A stretch of DNA of 10,445 nucleotides. Source: Bacillota bacterium (GTDB taxonomy: Bacteria; Bacillota; Bacilli; Calditerricolales; Calditerricolaceae). The position numbers and the translations under genes were made by a program. The notes beneath the pieces are model-generated. The model was not told the origin of the DNA. It saw only the letters and a list, made by a program, of their open reading frames with translations, and did no database searches. How positions within the stretch are numbered: the first letter of the stretch is position 1; each line of letters begins with the position of its first letter. The DNA lies in the NCBI GenBank assembly GCA_017577925.1, contig PKQU01000056.1, positions 1 to 10,445 of the forward strand, read 5' to 3'. Shown one piece after another: positions 1 through 7,427 of the stretch.

Positions 1-27
1 AACATTTCTGCGGTAAGCTTGTTCATA

Positions 28-93
28 GGCGGTCGCGAGCCTCCTTCGGGATGTGGTGTGCTTAACTATCCCTTGGCTCGTCGACCGCCTTTT
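28..93 (+). terminator. Long inverted repeat with T-run, possible terminator of an off-window gene
   Basis: The 14-base arm at 28-41 (GGCGGTCGCGAGCC) pairs with 75-89 (GGCTCGTCGACCGCC) with a single bulged T. An inner GGGAT (48-52) can pair with ATCCC (68-72). TTTT (90-93) follows directly. This looks like a rho-independent terminator for a plus-strand gene lying left of the window. One frame stops at TAA 14-16 and could be that gene's end, but too few codons are visible to name it. The hairpin lies about 43 bases before the ilvB promoter, so it would insulate that promoter from upstream readthrough. Confidence 0.5.
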
Positions 94-135
94 CCTCTTA
101 GAACCCACACTTTTTAGCGTAGAGCCGTTTGGCCG

Positions 136-164
136 TTGACACGTACCGGGGAGGCGGTTATAAT
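136..164 (+). promoter_or_regulatory. Sigma-A promoter of the ilv-leu operon
   Basis: TTGACA at 136-141 and TATAAT at 159-164 are both perfect consensus boxes, separated by an ideal 17-base spacer. Transcription is expected to start near 171. No gene lies between here and the T-box leader, so this is the likely promoter of the leader and ilvBNC-leuAB. I saw no convincing CodY-like palindrome around it, so the T-box is the only control I can read directly. Confidence 0.88.
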
Positions 165-171
165 ACCAACT

Positions 172-579
172 AACATCTCACACCAATATTCCGACTGTTC
201 CGAGTGAATGTCATTGCATTCCAATACTGATCATTCGGAACAAAATCACAAGGGGAAAGGCGAGGAAAAGGCCATACGCCGTGGAACGCGACCCTCCAGA
301 GAGCCCGGCCTGCGGCTGGAAGCCGGGCGGGTACCGTCTGCGGCGTGCTCTCCTTGGAGCCGTATTCCTGAACGCGGCGGGACCGAGCCGCGCACGAACA
401 GGCAAGGCATCCTGCCGTCAGTAGGGAATGACGGAGGCCCCCGTTACGGGCCGGGGTATGCGTCGCATACCCGCTGAGGCCACGTGTCGCGAGACCGTGG
501 CGAAGTTGGGTGGTACCGCGAAGTCCTTTCGCCCCAGCACCTCCCGTCGGGGAGGCGGGGTGAAAGGGCTTTCATTTTT
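172..579 (+). promoter_or_regulatory. T-box riboswitch leader, probably tRNA-Leu responsive
   Basis: This untranslated leader senses tRNA charging. The T-box core at 503-520 contains GGGTGGTACCGCG; its UGGU should pair with a tRNA ending in ACCA. The antiterminator helix can form from CGTGG (496-500) with CCGCG (516-520). Stem I is visible: CGAGGA (261-266) with TCCTTG (351-356), ACGCCG (276-281) with CGGCGT (341-346), and a distal stem GCCCGGC (302-308) with GCCGGGC (322-328) carrying the AGAGA-type element at its base. The 3' side of the internal loop holds GCTC (347-350), so the specifier is most likely CUC, leucine. Further hairpins fit the stem II/III region: 373-378 with 387-392, 415-420 with 429-434, and 454-461 with 465-472. 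T-box control by leucine is known for the Bacillus ilv-leu operon. The specifier assignment is inference from folding by eye. Confidence 0.93.
521..579 (+). terminator. T-box regulated intrinsic terminator
   Basis: AAGTCCTTTC (521-530) pairs with GAAAGGGCTT near 562-571 (one G-U pair). CGCCCC is opposed to GGGG, and CCTCCC (540-545) pairs with GGGAGG (549-555 region). ATTTTT (574-579) follows. The stem starts just after the T-box core, so it competes with the antiterminator in the usual way: charged tRNA gives termination, uncharged tRNA gives readthrough into ilvB 40 bases downstream. Confidence 0.88.
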
Positions 580-618
580 GAGGATGACCTTGTGCGATCG
601 AGAGAGGAGGAGTGGGGG

Positions 619-2361
619 ATGACCAGCAAAGCGGCGACGGCTGAAACGTTCATACTGGAACGCGTACAGGAAGATGTGGGGCGCGAAATGACCGGAGCGG
701 AAATTCTTTTCCGCTGCCTGATCCTGGAGGGCGTTGAGGTCTTGTTTGGCTATCCGGGCGGCGCCGTGCTGCCCATTTACGACACGCTGTACGATGTGGC
801 CATTCGCCACGTGCTGACCCGCCATGAGCAGGGTGCCGTGCATGCCGCCGACGGCTACGCCCGGGCCACGGGGAAACCCGGCGTGGTGATTGCCACCTCC
901 GGGCCCGGAGCGACCAACCTGGTGACGGGCATCGCCACGGCGCAGATGGATTCCGTCCCGCTCATCGCCATCACCGGCAACGTCAAGCAGCAGCTGATCG
1001 GCACCGACGCGTTTCAGGAAGCGAACATCGTCGGCATCACCATGCCGATCACGAAACACAACTACTTCGTCCGCGACGTACGCGACCTGCCGCGCATCGT
1101 GAAGGAGGCCTTCCACATCGCCACGACGGGGCGACCGGGGCCGGTGCTGATCGACATTCCCAAAGACGTGTCGGAGGCGAAGGCGCCCTTTACCTATCCC
1201 GAAGACGTAAACCTGCGCGGTTACCAGCCCACTGTCGATCCCCACCCGTTGCAGGTGGAGCGGCTCCGGCAAGCGATCAAAGGGGCGAAAAAGCCGGTCA
1301 TTCTCGCCGGCGGTGGGGTGATCGCATCCGGCGCCCATGAGGAGCTCATCCGCTTTGCCGAAACGGCGCGCATCCCCGTCATCACCACGTTCATGGGGAT
1401 CGGCGGCTTTCCCAGCGGTCATCCGCTTCATCTGGGCATGCCGGGGATGCACGGGACATACGCGGCCAACATGGCCATCTGCCAGTGCGACCTTCTGATC
1501 GGGATCGGTGCCCGCTTCGATGACCGCGTCACGATGGGGCGGCTCGACGCCTTCGCCCCGCACGCCAAGATTGTGCACATCGACATCGACCCGGCGGAAA
1601 TCGGCAAGAACGTCGACACGTACATCCCCATTGTCGGCGATGTCAAGCGTACCCTTGCCGTGGCGCTGGAGGGTCTTACCCCGGCCGACTCGGCGGCGTG
1701 GATTGCCCAGCTGGACGCGTGGAAGCGGGCGTATCCGCTGCGCTACCGGACGACCAACGGCCGCCTGAAGCCGCAGTATGTCATCGAACTCCTCGACGAG
1801 CTGACCGGCGGCGAGGCGATCATCACCACCGACGTGGGCCAGCACCAGATGTGGGTGGCCCAGTTCTACCGCTTCAAGCGACCGCGCTCCCTGGTGTCGT
1901 CGGGTGGCCTGGGGGCCATGGGTTTCGGCTTGCCAGCAGCGATTGGCGCGAAGTTGGGGTGCCCCGACAAGCCGGTGATTGCCGTGGTCGGCGACGGCGG
2001 ATTCCAGATGACCATGCAGGAGCTGGCCGTGGTGAAGCAGTACAACATCCCGGTCAAGGTGGTCATCATCAACAACCGCTTCCTCGGCATGGTCCGCCAG
2101 TGGCAGGAGCTGTTCTACCAGAAGCGCTACTGCGAGGTGGATCTGTCTGTGAGCCCCGACTATGTCAAGCTGGCCGAAGCCTACGGGCTGCGCGGACTGC
2201 GGGTCGAGACGCCGGAAGCGGCGCGGGCCGTGCTGCAGGAGGCGCTGGAGGTCGACGAGCCGGTGGTCGTCGATTGCGTCGTCGAGCCGGAGGAAAACGT
2301 CTACCCGATGGTGGCGCCGGGCAAGCGATTGGACGAAATGGTGCTGGGAGATGAGGCCTGA
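619..2361 (+). CDS. ilvB: Acetolactate (acetohydroxyacid) synthase, large catalytic subunit
   Basis: This cytoplasmic thiamine diphosphate enzyme condenses pyruvate with pyruvate or 2-ketobutyrate, the first shared step of valine, leucine and isoleucine synthesis. The 580-residue length is normal for the family. The N-terminal TPP domain (about 25-190) carries GYPGGAVLPIYD and the catalytic glutamate E70 in RHEQGAVHAADGYAR. The central FAD-type domain (about 210-350) has GIGARFDDRVTG-like residues near 295-306. The C-terminal TPP-binding domain carries GDGGFQMTMQEL (458-469) with the paired asparagines at 485-486, and RQWQ with the conserved tryptophan W495. I chose ATG 619 because AGAGGAGGAG (603-612) sits at good spacing; an in-frame extension back to 484 would run through the terminator and T-box core and is rejected. 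The stop overlaps the ilvN start by one base, so the two subunits are probably translationally coupled. Confidence 0.98.
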   Translation: MTSKAATAETFILERVQEDVGREMTGAEILFRCLILEGVEVLFGYPGGAVLPIYDTLYDVAIRHVLTRHEQGAVHAADGYARATGKPGVVIATSGPGATNLVTGIATAQMDSVPLIAITGNVKQQLIGTDAFQEANIVGITMPITKHNYFVRDVRDLPRIVKEAFHIATTGRPGPVLIDIPKDVSEAKAPFTYPEDVNLRGYQPTVDPHPLQVERLRQAIKGAKKPVILAGGGVIASGAHEELIRFAETARIPVITTFMGIGGFPSGHPLHLGMPGMHGTYAANMAICQCDLLIGIGARFDDRVTMGRLDAFAPHAKIVHIDIDPAEIGKNVDTYIPIVGDVKRTLAVALEGLTPADSAAWIAQLDAWKRAYPLRYRTTNGRLKPQYVIELLDELTGGEAIITTDVGQHQMWVAQFYRFKRPRSLVSSGGLGAMGFGLPAAIGAKLGCPDKPVIAVVGDGGFQMTMQELAVVKQYNIPVKVVIINNRFLGMVRQWQELFYQKRYCEVDLSVSPDYVKLAEAYGLRGLRVETPEAARAVLQEALEVDEPVVVDCVVEPEENVYPMVAPGKRLDEMVLGDEA

Positions 2362-2873
2362 TGCGACGCGATGAGCAGCGGCACACCCTTGCGATCCTCG
2401 TCAACGACCAGCCGGGCGTGCTGGCGCGGGTGGCCAACCTGTTCGGGCAGCGCGGGTTCAACATCGAGTCGATCACCGTGGGGCCTTGTGAGGAGCCGGG
2501 GCTTTCGCGCATGGTGATCGTCACCCGCGGTGACGAACGGGTGGTGGAGCAGATCAGCAAGCAGCTGCACAAGCTGATCGACGTCATCAAGGTGCAGCGT
2601 GTCAGCGAGTTCCCGATGGTCGAGCGGGAGCTGGCCCTCATCAAGGTCGGCGCCACGCCGGCGGTGCGGACGGAAATCCAGGGAATCGTCGAGCCGTTTC
2701 GCGCGTCGGTGGTGGACGTGGGGCCCCAGTCGCTCATCGTTCAGGTGACGGGGGATCCGGAGAAGATCGATGCGCTGATCGAGCTGTTGCGCCCCTACGG
2801 CATCAAGGAGCTGACGCGTACCGGCGTGACGGCGATGATGCGCGGTTCGGTCAAGCAGGCCGTTCATGGGTGA
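2361..2873 (+). CDS. ilvN: Acetolactate synthase, small regulatory subunit
   Basis: This subunit binds IlvB, raises its activity and normally gives feedback inhibition by valine or other branched-chain amino acids. It has 170 residues, the usual size of the Bacillus-type small subunit (also named ilvH). An ACT domain spans about residues 8-82 and contains the signature NDQPGVLARVANLFGQRGFN (15-34). The second half (about 85-165) matches the C-terminal domain of the family and includes MVERELALIKV. The start ATG 2361-2363 shares its A with the TGA of ilvB (TGATG), with GAGG at 2353-2356 as a close ribosome site, which supports coupled translation and fixed subunit ratio. Whether this ACT domain senses valine or leucine cannot be read from the sequence. 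Confidence 0.97.
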   Translation: MRRDEQRHTLAILVNDQPGVLARVANLFGQRGFNIESITVGPCEEPGLSRMVIVTRGDERVVEQISKQLHKLIDVIKVQRVSEFPMVERELALIKVGATPAVRTEIQGIVEPFRASVVDVGPQSLIVQVTGDPEKIDALIELLRPYGIKELTRTGVTAMMRGSVKQAVHG

Positions 2874-2879
2874 GGTCGC

Positions 2880-2894
2880 CGGGGGAATCCCCCG
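2880..2894 (+). other. Short GC hairpin between ilvN and ilvC
   Basis: CGGGGG (2880-2885), loop AAT, CCCCCG (2889-2894) form a compact perfect stem six bases after the ilvN stop. No T-run follows, so it is unlikely to terminate transcription. It might mark an mRNA processing or stability point in the 82-base gap before ilvC. That role is only inference. Confidence 0.4.
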
Positions 2895-2955
2895 AGGAGC
2901 AAGGCGTTTCTACCTATATTGATTTCCCGAATCCAGAAGAGGAGGAGACGTGCGC

Positions 2956-3969
2956 ATGGCGACGCTGTATTACGAAAAGGATGTCAACCGTTCCGTTCTG
3001 GAAGGGAAAACGATTGCCGTCATCGGCTATGGAAGCCAGGGACATGCCCAAGCGCAGAACCTGCGCGACAGCGGGTTTTCGGTGATCATCGGCGTGCGGC
3101 CCGGCAAGTCGTGGGAGCAGGCCGAGCGGGACGGCTTTGCCGTGTACACGCCGGACGAGGCGGCGGCGCGGGCTGACGTGATCCAGCTCCTCCTGCCTGA
3201 CGAGAAGCAGCCGGAGGTGTATCGCTCGCAAATTGCGCCCCACCTCACCGCCGGTAAAGCCCTGTTCTTTTCCCACGGGTTCAACATCCACTTCGGACAG
3301 ATCGTCCCGCCCGAGAATGTTGACGTGGTGATGGTGGCGCCCAAGGGGCCGGGCCACCTCGTGCGCCGCGTCTTTACGGAAGGTTTTGGCGTGCCGGCCC
3401 TCCTCGCCGTGCATCAGGACGCCACGGGCCATGCCAAGGCGCTGGGACTGGCCTATGCCAGCGGCATCGGCAGCACGCGGGCTGGGGTGATCGAGACGAC
3501 CTTCCGCGAAGAGACGGAGACCGACCTTTTCGGCGAGCAGGTGGTGCTGTGCGGCGGCGTCACCGCGCTCATCCAGGCCGGGTTCGAGACCCTCGTCGAA
3601 GCCGGCTACCAGCCGGAAATCGCCTACTTTGAATGCCTGCACGAGCTCAAACTGATCGTCGACCTGATGTACGAGGGCGGGCTGGCCAACATGCGCCACT
3701 CCATCAGCGACACGGCCGAGTTCGGCGACTACCTCATCGGCAAGCGGATCATCGGCGACGAGGTGCGCCGCGAGATGAAGAAGGTCCTCGCCGAAATCCA
3801 GAACGGTACCTTTGCCCGTACGTGGATCCTGGAGAACCAGACGGGCCGGCCGTACATGAACGCCCGCCGGCGCCAGGAAGCCGAACACCCCATCGAGCAG
3901 GTGGGTGCGCGGCTGCGGGCACTCATGGCGTGGCAGAAGAAGCGGGAAGACGTGCCGGTGAGCCGGTAA
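2956..3969 (+). CDS. ilvC: Ketol-acid reductoisomerase, class I
   Basis: The enzyme isomerises and reduces acetolactate (or acetohydroxybutyrate) to the dihydroxy acid, using NAD(P)H and two magnesium ions, the second common step of branched-chain synthesis. The 337-residue length marks the short class I form. The Rossmann motif GYGSQGHAQAQN is at 24-35. The coenzyme loop VRPGKSW (47-53) has Arg, Lys and Ser as expected for binding the NADPH phosphate. H107 lies in FSHGFN. The knotted C-terminal domain shows the full metal and substrate set D190, E194, E226, E230 and S251 (EETETDLFGEQ, ECLHELKLI, HSISDTA). I prefer ATG 2956 because GGAGGAG (2941-2947) is 8 bases upstream; GTG 2950 would leave only 2. 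No dihydroxyacid dehydratase gene (ilvD) is in the window. Confidence 0.98.
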   Translation: MATLYYEKDVNRSVLEGKTIAVIGYGSQGHAQAQNLRDSGFSVIIGVRPGKSWEQAERDGFAVYTPDEAAARADVIQLLLPDEKQPEVYRSQIAPHLTAGKALFFSHGFNIHFGQIVPPENVDVVMVAPKGPGHLVRRVFTEGFGVPALLAVHQDATGHAKALGLAYASGIGSTRAGVIETTFREETETDLFGEQVVLCGGVTALIQAGFETLVEAGYQPEIAYFECLHELKLIVDLMYEGGLANMRHSISDTAEFGDYLIGKRIIGDEVRREMKKVLAEIQNGTFARTWILENQTGRPYMNARRRQEAEHPIEQVGARLRALMAWQKKREDVPVSR

Positions 3970-3983
3970 GCGCCGGAGGATCC

Positions 3984-4010
3984 CGCGCCCGTCGCGGCGC
4001 GGCGGGCGCG
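3984..4010 (+). other. GC-rich hairpin between ilvC and leuA
   Basis: CGCGCCCG (3984-3991) pairs perfectly with CGGGCGCG (4003-4010) around an 11-base GC-rich loop. It lies 14 bases after the ilvC stop and 30 bases before the leuA ribosome site. There is no T-run, so it is not a standard terminator. It could stabilise the upstream ilvBNC message or attenuate leuAB, but the sequence does not decide. Confidence 0.4.
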
Positions 4011-4054
4011 CACCATGGCGTGGCCAGCATACGACATGCAAGGAGGTTGGGCGG

Positions 4055-5611
4055 ATGCGCAAGATCCTGGTATTCGACACCACGCTGCGCGACGGCGAGC
4101 AGTCGCCGGGCGTCAACTTGAGCATCGAGGAGAAGGTAGAAATCGCCCTGCAGCTCGAGCGGCTGGGGGTTGACCTGATCGAAGCGGGGTTTGCCGCCTC
4201 GTCTCCAGGCGATTTCGCCGCGGTGAGGGCGGTGGCTGAGCGGATCAAGGACGCCCGTGTGGTCAGCCTGGCGCGGGCGGTGGAGGCCGACATCGACGCC
4301 GCGTGGGAGGCGCTGCGCGGCGCCGCCCAGCCCTGCCTGCACACCTTCCTGGCCACCTCGCCCATTCACCGCCAATACAAGCTGCGCATGAGCAAGGAGG
4401 AGGTCCTCGCGCGCGTCGAGGCGATGGTGCGCTACGCGGCGGCCAAGTTTCCGGAGGTGGAGTTTTCTCCCGAAGATGCCGGGCGCACCGAGCACGACTT
4501 CCTCGTCGAGGTGGTCACCGTGGCGGTGCGCGCCGGGGCCACGACCATCAACATCCCCGACACCGTCGGCTACCTGACGCCCGAGGAGTACGGCTACCTG
4601 TTCCGCCTGTTGCGTGAAAAGGTACCGGGAATCGAGAAGGTGCGGCTGTCGGCCCACTGCCACGACGACCTCGGCCTGGCCACGGCCAACACCCTGGCGG
4701 CGATCCAAAACGGGGCCGACCAGTTTGAGGGGACGATCAACGGCATCGGCGAGCGGGCCGGCAACGTGGCCATCGAGGAGGTGGCGCTGGCCCTGGAGAC
4801 GCGCAAGGGGGTCTACCAGGCGACCACCGGGCTGAGGCTGACGGAGATTGCCCGCACCAGCCGCCTCGTCAGCCGCCTGACGGGAATGATCGTGCCGCCG
4901 AACAAGGCCATTGTTGGGGCCAACGCCTTCGCCCACGAGTCGGGGATCCACCAGGACGGCGTCCTGAAGGAGGCCAGCACCTACGAGATCATCCGTCCCG
5001 AGACGGTGGGCTTGGCATCCAACCGCCTCGTGCTTGGCAAGCATTCCGGACGCCATGCCTTCCGCGAGCACCTTCGCGCGCTGGGGTACAACCTGGAGGG
5101 GGAGCAGCTCGACGCGGTGTTCCGGCAGTTCAAGGAATTGTGCGACCGCAAGAAGCAGGTGACCGACGATGATATTCTTGCCCTCGTCGAGCAGCGCCTG
5201 GCCCACCCACCGGAACATTTTGTACTCGATGGCCTGCAGCTGACCTACGGCAGCGCCTTTGTGCCCACGGCTACCGTGCGCGTGCGAACGGCAAACGGCG
5301 AGATGCGGGAAGAGGCGGCTTGTGGAAACGGGTCGGTGGACGCGATTTACAAAGCCTTGCACCGGGCCACGGGGGAGGCGGTGGAGCTGGTCGACTACAA
5401 GATTGCCTCGGTGACCGACGGAGCCGACGCCCTCGGCGAAGTGTTCGTCCGCCTGCGCCAGGGGGACGTGACCGTGCAAGGGCGCGGCGTCAGCACCGAC
5501 GTGCTGGAGGCGAGCGCCAAGGCGTACCTGAACGCCCTCAACCGGATCGTGGCGAGGCGCGGTGGTGCGGTGCGGGAGGCCGACGCGTTGGAGGTGACGT
5601 CTCGTGGCTGA
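4055..5611 (+). CDS. leuA: 2-isopropylmalate synthase
   Basis: The protein condenses acetyl-CoA with 2-ketoisovalerate, the committed step to leucine, in the cytoplasm. It has 518 residues, fitting the bacterial LeuA type 1 form. The TIM-barrel (HMGL-like) domain, about 3-275, begins with FDTTLRDGEQSPGV (7-20), where R12 and D13 are catalytic or metal-binding. HCHDDLG (201-207) supplies the metal-binding histidines H201 and H203. NGIGERAGN (229-237) is the second family signature. The linker has HESGIHQDG (294-302) and GKHSGRHAF (328-336). The C-terminal LeuA dimer domain (about 385-500) is the usual site of leucine feedback inhibition. AAGGAGG (4040-4046) lies 8 bases before the ATG. Its 3' end overlaps leuB by 8 bases. 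Homocitrate or citramalate synthase are related alternatives, but operon context and the full regulatory domain favour LeuA. Confidence 0.96.
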   Translation: MRKILVFDTTLRDGEQSPGVNLSIEEKVEIALQLERLGVDLIEAGFAASSPGDFAAVRAVAERIKDARVVSLARAVEADIDAAWEALRGAAQPCLHTFLATSPIHRQYKLRMSKEEVLARVEAMVRYAAAKFPEVEFSPEDAGRTEHDFLVEVVTVAVRAGATTINIPDTVGYLTPEEYGYLFRLLREKVPGIEKVRLSAHCHDDLGLATANTLAAIQNGADQFEGTINGIGERAGNVAIEEVALALETRKGVYQATTGLRLTEIARTSRLVSRLTGMIVPPNKAIVGANAFAHESGIHQDGVLKEASTYEIIRPETVGLASNRLVLGKHSGRHAFREHLRALGYNLEGEQLDAVFRQFKELCDRKKQVTDDDILALVEQRLAHPPEHFVLDGLQLTYGSAFVPTATVRVRTANGEMREEAACGNGSVDAIYKALHRATGEAVELVDYKIASVTDGADALGEVFVRLRQGDVTVQGRGVSTDVLEASAKAYLNALNRIVARRGGAVREADALEVTSRG

Positions 5612-6698
5612 ACGCTGGCGCGTTGCCGTTCTTCCCGGCGACGGCATTGGGCCCGAGGTGACGGTGCAGGCGGTGCGCGTCCTCGAGGCGGTGGCGGCGC
5701 ACCGCGGCGTGGTGCTGGAGGTGCGCGAGGGCTTGATCGGGGGCGCGGCCTATGACGCCGTCGGCCGTCCCTTGCCCGACGAGACGCTCAACCTGTGCCG
5801 TGCGAGCGACGCCGTCTTCCTCGGCGCCGTGGGCGGGCCAAAGTGGGACGCGTTGCCTGCCGACAAGCGGCCCGAGGCGGCCCTCCTCGGCCTGCGCAAG
5901 GCCCTCGGCCTCTACGCCAACCTTCGGCCCGTAACTCCCTTCGACGCGCTGCTCCCGGCTTCCCCGCTAAAGAGCGCCTACCTGGCGGGGGCCAACGTGC
6001 TCATCGTGCGCGAGCTGACGGGGGGCCTCTATTTTGGCGAAAAGCGCCGCACGCGCACGCCGGAGGGGGAGGAGGAGGCCGTCGACACCCTGGTGTACCG
6101 CACGTCGGAAATTGAGCGCGTCGTGCGGCGCGCCTTCGAGCTGGCCCGCGGGCGGCGGAAGCGGGTTACGTCGGTCGACAAGGCCAACGTGCTGGAAAGC
6201 TCGCGCCTGTGGCGGGAGGTGGCCACGCGGGTGGCGGCGGAGTACCCGGATGTCGAGCTGGAGCACCTCCTCGTCGACGCCTTCGCCATGGAGCTCATCC
6301 TCAACCCGCGCCGGTTTGACGTGGTGGTGACGGAAAACCTCTTCGGCGACATCCTTAGCGACGAGGCCGCGGTGCTGACGGGGTCCATCGGCATGCTGCC
6401 GTCGGCCAGTCTCGCCGATGGCCGGTTCGGGCTGTACGAACCGGTACACGGTTCGGCGCCGGACATTGCCGGCGAGGACCGGGCCAACCCGCTGGCGGCG
6501 ATCCTCTCGGTTGCCCTCATGCTGCGCCACACCTTCGGCGACGAGGCGGCCGCGGCGGCGGTGGAGGACGCGGTCAAGCGCGTCCTCGAGTCGGGCGTCC
6601 GTACCATCGACCTGGCCGAGCCCGGCGACCCCGTCGTCGGCACGAAGGCTATGGGCGATCGGGTGGTGGCGGCGCTGGAGGCGGCGCTGGTGAAATAA
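5604..6698 (+). CDS. leuB: 3-isopropylmalate dehydrogenase
   Basis: The enzyme oxidises and decarboxylates 3-isopropylmalate to 2-ketoisocaproate with NAD+, the third step of the leucine branch. The 364-residue length and single isocitrate/isopropylmalate dehydrogenase fold are normal. Visible features are GDGIGPEV (12-19), substrate arginines R98, R108 and R136, the pair Y143 and K193, metal-binding aspartates D225, D249 and D253 (DAFAMEL, LFGDILSDEA), and the NAD-binding stretch HGSAPDIAGEDRANP (282-296). LRKALGLYANLRP (97-109) is the leucine-type substrate loop, which separates LeuB from isocitrate and homoisocitrate dehydrogenases. It starts at GTG 5604 inside the end of leuA, with GGAGGTGA (5590-5597) at good spacing, so translation is probably coupled. 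It is the last gene of the operon here; leuC and leuD do not follow. Confidence 0.97.
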   Translation: MAERWRVAVLPGDGIGPEVTVQAVRVLEAVAAHRGVVLEVREGLIGGAAYDAVGRPLPDETLNLCRASDAVFLGAVGGPKWDALPADKRPEAALLGLRKALGLYANLRPVTPFDALLPASPLKSAYLAGANVLIVRELTGGLYFGEKRRTRTPEGEEEAVDTLVYRTSEIERVVRRAFELARGRRKRVTSVDKANVLESSRLWREVATRVAAEYPDVELEHLLVDAFAMELILNPRRFDVVVTENLFGDILSDEAAVLTGSIGMLPSASLADGRFGLYEPVHGSAPDIAGEDRANPLAAILSVALMLRHTFGDEAAAAAVEDAVKRVLESGVRTIDLAEPGDPVVGTKAMGDRVVAALEAALVK

Positions 6699-6713
6699 CG
6701 CATGCCAATCCAA

Positions 6714-6749
6714 AAGCGGCTGACGACGGAACGCGGTCGTCAGCCGCTT
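6714..6749. terminator. Shared terminator between convergent leuB and the ABC operon
   Basis: A perfect 14-base stem, AAGCGGCTGACGAC (6714-6727) with GTCGTCAGCCGCTT (6736-6749), encloses an 8-base loop. It lies 15 bases after leuB and 21 bases after the ATPase stop on the other strand. Read on the minus strand it is followed by a T-run (CTTTTGG), so it is best as the terminator of the ABC operon. On the plus strand only AAGCCGCTTATGTTG-like weak U content follows, so leuB termination is less certain. Confidence 0.85.
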
Positions 6750-6770
6750 ATGTTGCGCAAAAGGTTTTCT

Positions 6771-7427
6771 TCAGATCGGTGCGGGGTCCAGCGCCTTCAG
6801 TACCCCGCTCTCCATCTCCAATACGCGGTCGCTCAAGGCCGTAATGTCTTCGCGGATGTGGCTCGTTAGCAGAATCGTGACGCCTTCCGCCTTCAGCCGC
6901 TTGACGAGATCGTGCAGCATGGCCACGCCGTCCGCATCCAGCCCGCTTGTGGGTTCATCCAGGAGCAGAAGGTTGGGTTTTTCCATGATCGCCTGTGCAA
7001 TCCCGAGGCGCTGTTTCATCCCGACGGAGAACTTCCGAACCTTCGTCCGGGCGGCATGTTCCAGTCCGACAATGCGCAAGGCTTCCCGAATTTCTGCGTC
7101 GCCGATCTTTCCTTGAATCGACGCGAGGATCTTGAGGTTTTCGTACGCGGAAAGGGATCCGATAAACCCGGGCTTTTCAATCAACGCGCCGAGGTTGGGG
7201 GGAAAACGTCTCTCGCGAACCACCGCAAAATTGCCCACCCAGATTTCCCCTTGTTGGGGAATGATCAGACCGGCAATGCACTTGAACAGCATGCTTTTTC
7301 CCGACCCATTGCGGCCGACGATGCCGACCACCTCACCGGGGTAGGCTTCGAATGAGACATTCTTCAGGATCGGTTCGTTTTTCAAGGTGAGGGAAATCGC
7401 GTCGACTTTTAGAAAAGGGGATGTCAC
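6771..7427 (-). CDS. ABC transporter ATPase, BcrA/LanF-like
   Basis: This 218-residue cytoplasmic ATPase is expected to power the membrane proteins encoded upstream. Walker A is GRNGSGKS (38-45), Walker B LLLLDEPTSGLD (153-164), and the switch histidine is H190 in TSH. The signature loop reads FSVGMKQR (133-140) rather than LSGGQ. The Q-loop position has ALIEKPGF (81-88), with Glu in place of Gln. Both changes are typical of the bacitracin-export and lantibiotic-immunity ATPase group and argue for an exporter rather than an importer. The GTG start overlaps the stop of the preceding permease gene in GTGA, so the genes are coupled. It is last in the operon, before a strong terminator. The substrate is unknown. 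Other ABC-2 drug or polysaccharide exporters use similar ATPases, so the peptide link is inference. Confidence 0.93.
   Translation of the reverse strand: MTSPFLKVDAISLTLKNEPILKNVSFEAYPGEVVGIVGRNGSGKSMLFKCIAGLIIPQQGEIWVGNFAVVRERRFPPNLGALIEKPGFIGSLSAYENLKILASIQGKIGDAEIREALRIVGLEHAARTKVRKFSVGMKQRLGIAQAIMEKPNLLLLDEPTSGLDADGVAMLHDLVKRLKAEGVTILLTSHIREDITALSDRVLEMESGVLKALDPAPI

Noticed and set aside
208..477. 89-codon frame inside the T-box leader
   Set aside because: It overlaps conserved stem I and later T-box structure, lacks a ribosome site and resembles no protein.
418..1845. 475-codon open frame on the minus strand opposite the T-box leader and ilvB
   Set aside because: It is a mirror of GC-rich codon usage in ilvB, crosses the T-box, and its translation is rich in Arg, His, Asp and Gly with no recognisable domain.
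2914..4365. 483-codon open frame on the minus strand opposite ilvC
   Set aside because: All catalytic residues of IlvC are in the plus strand; this frame spans two gene boundaries and looks like a composition artefact.
3923..5647. 574-codon open frame on the minus strand opposite leuA
   Set aside because: LeuA is certain on the other strand; the antisense frame has biased composition and no motif or ribosome site.
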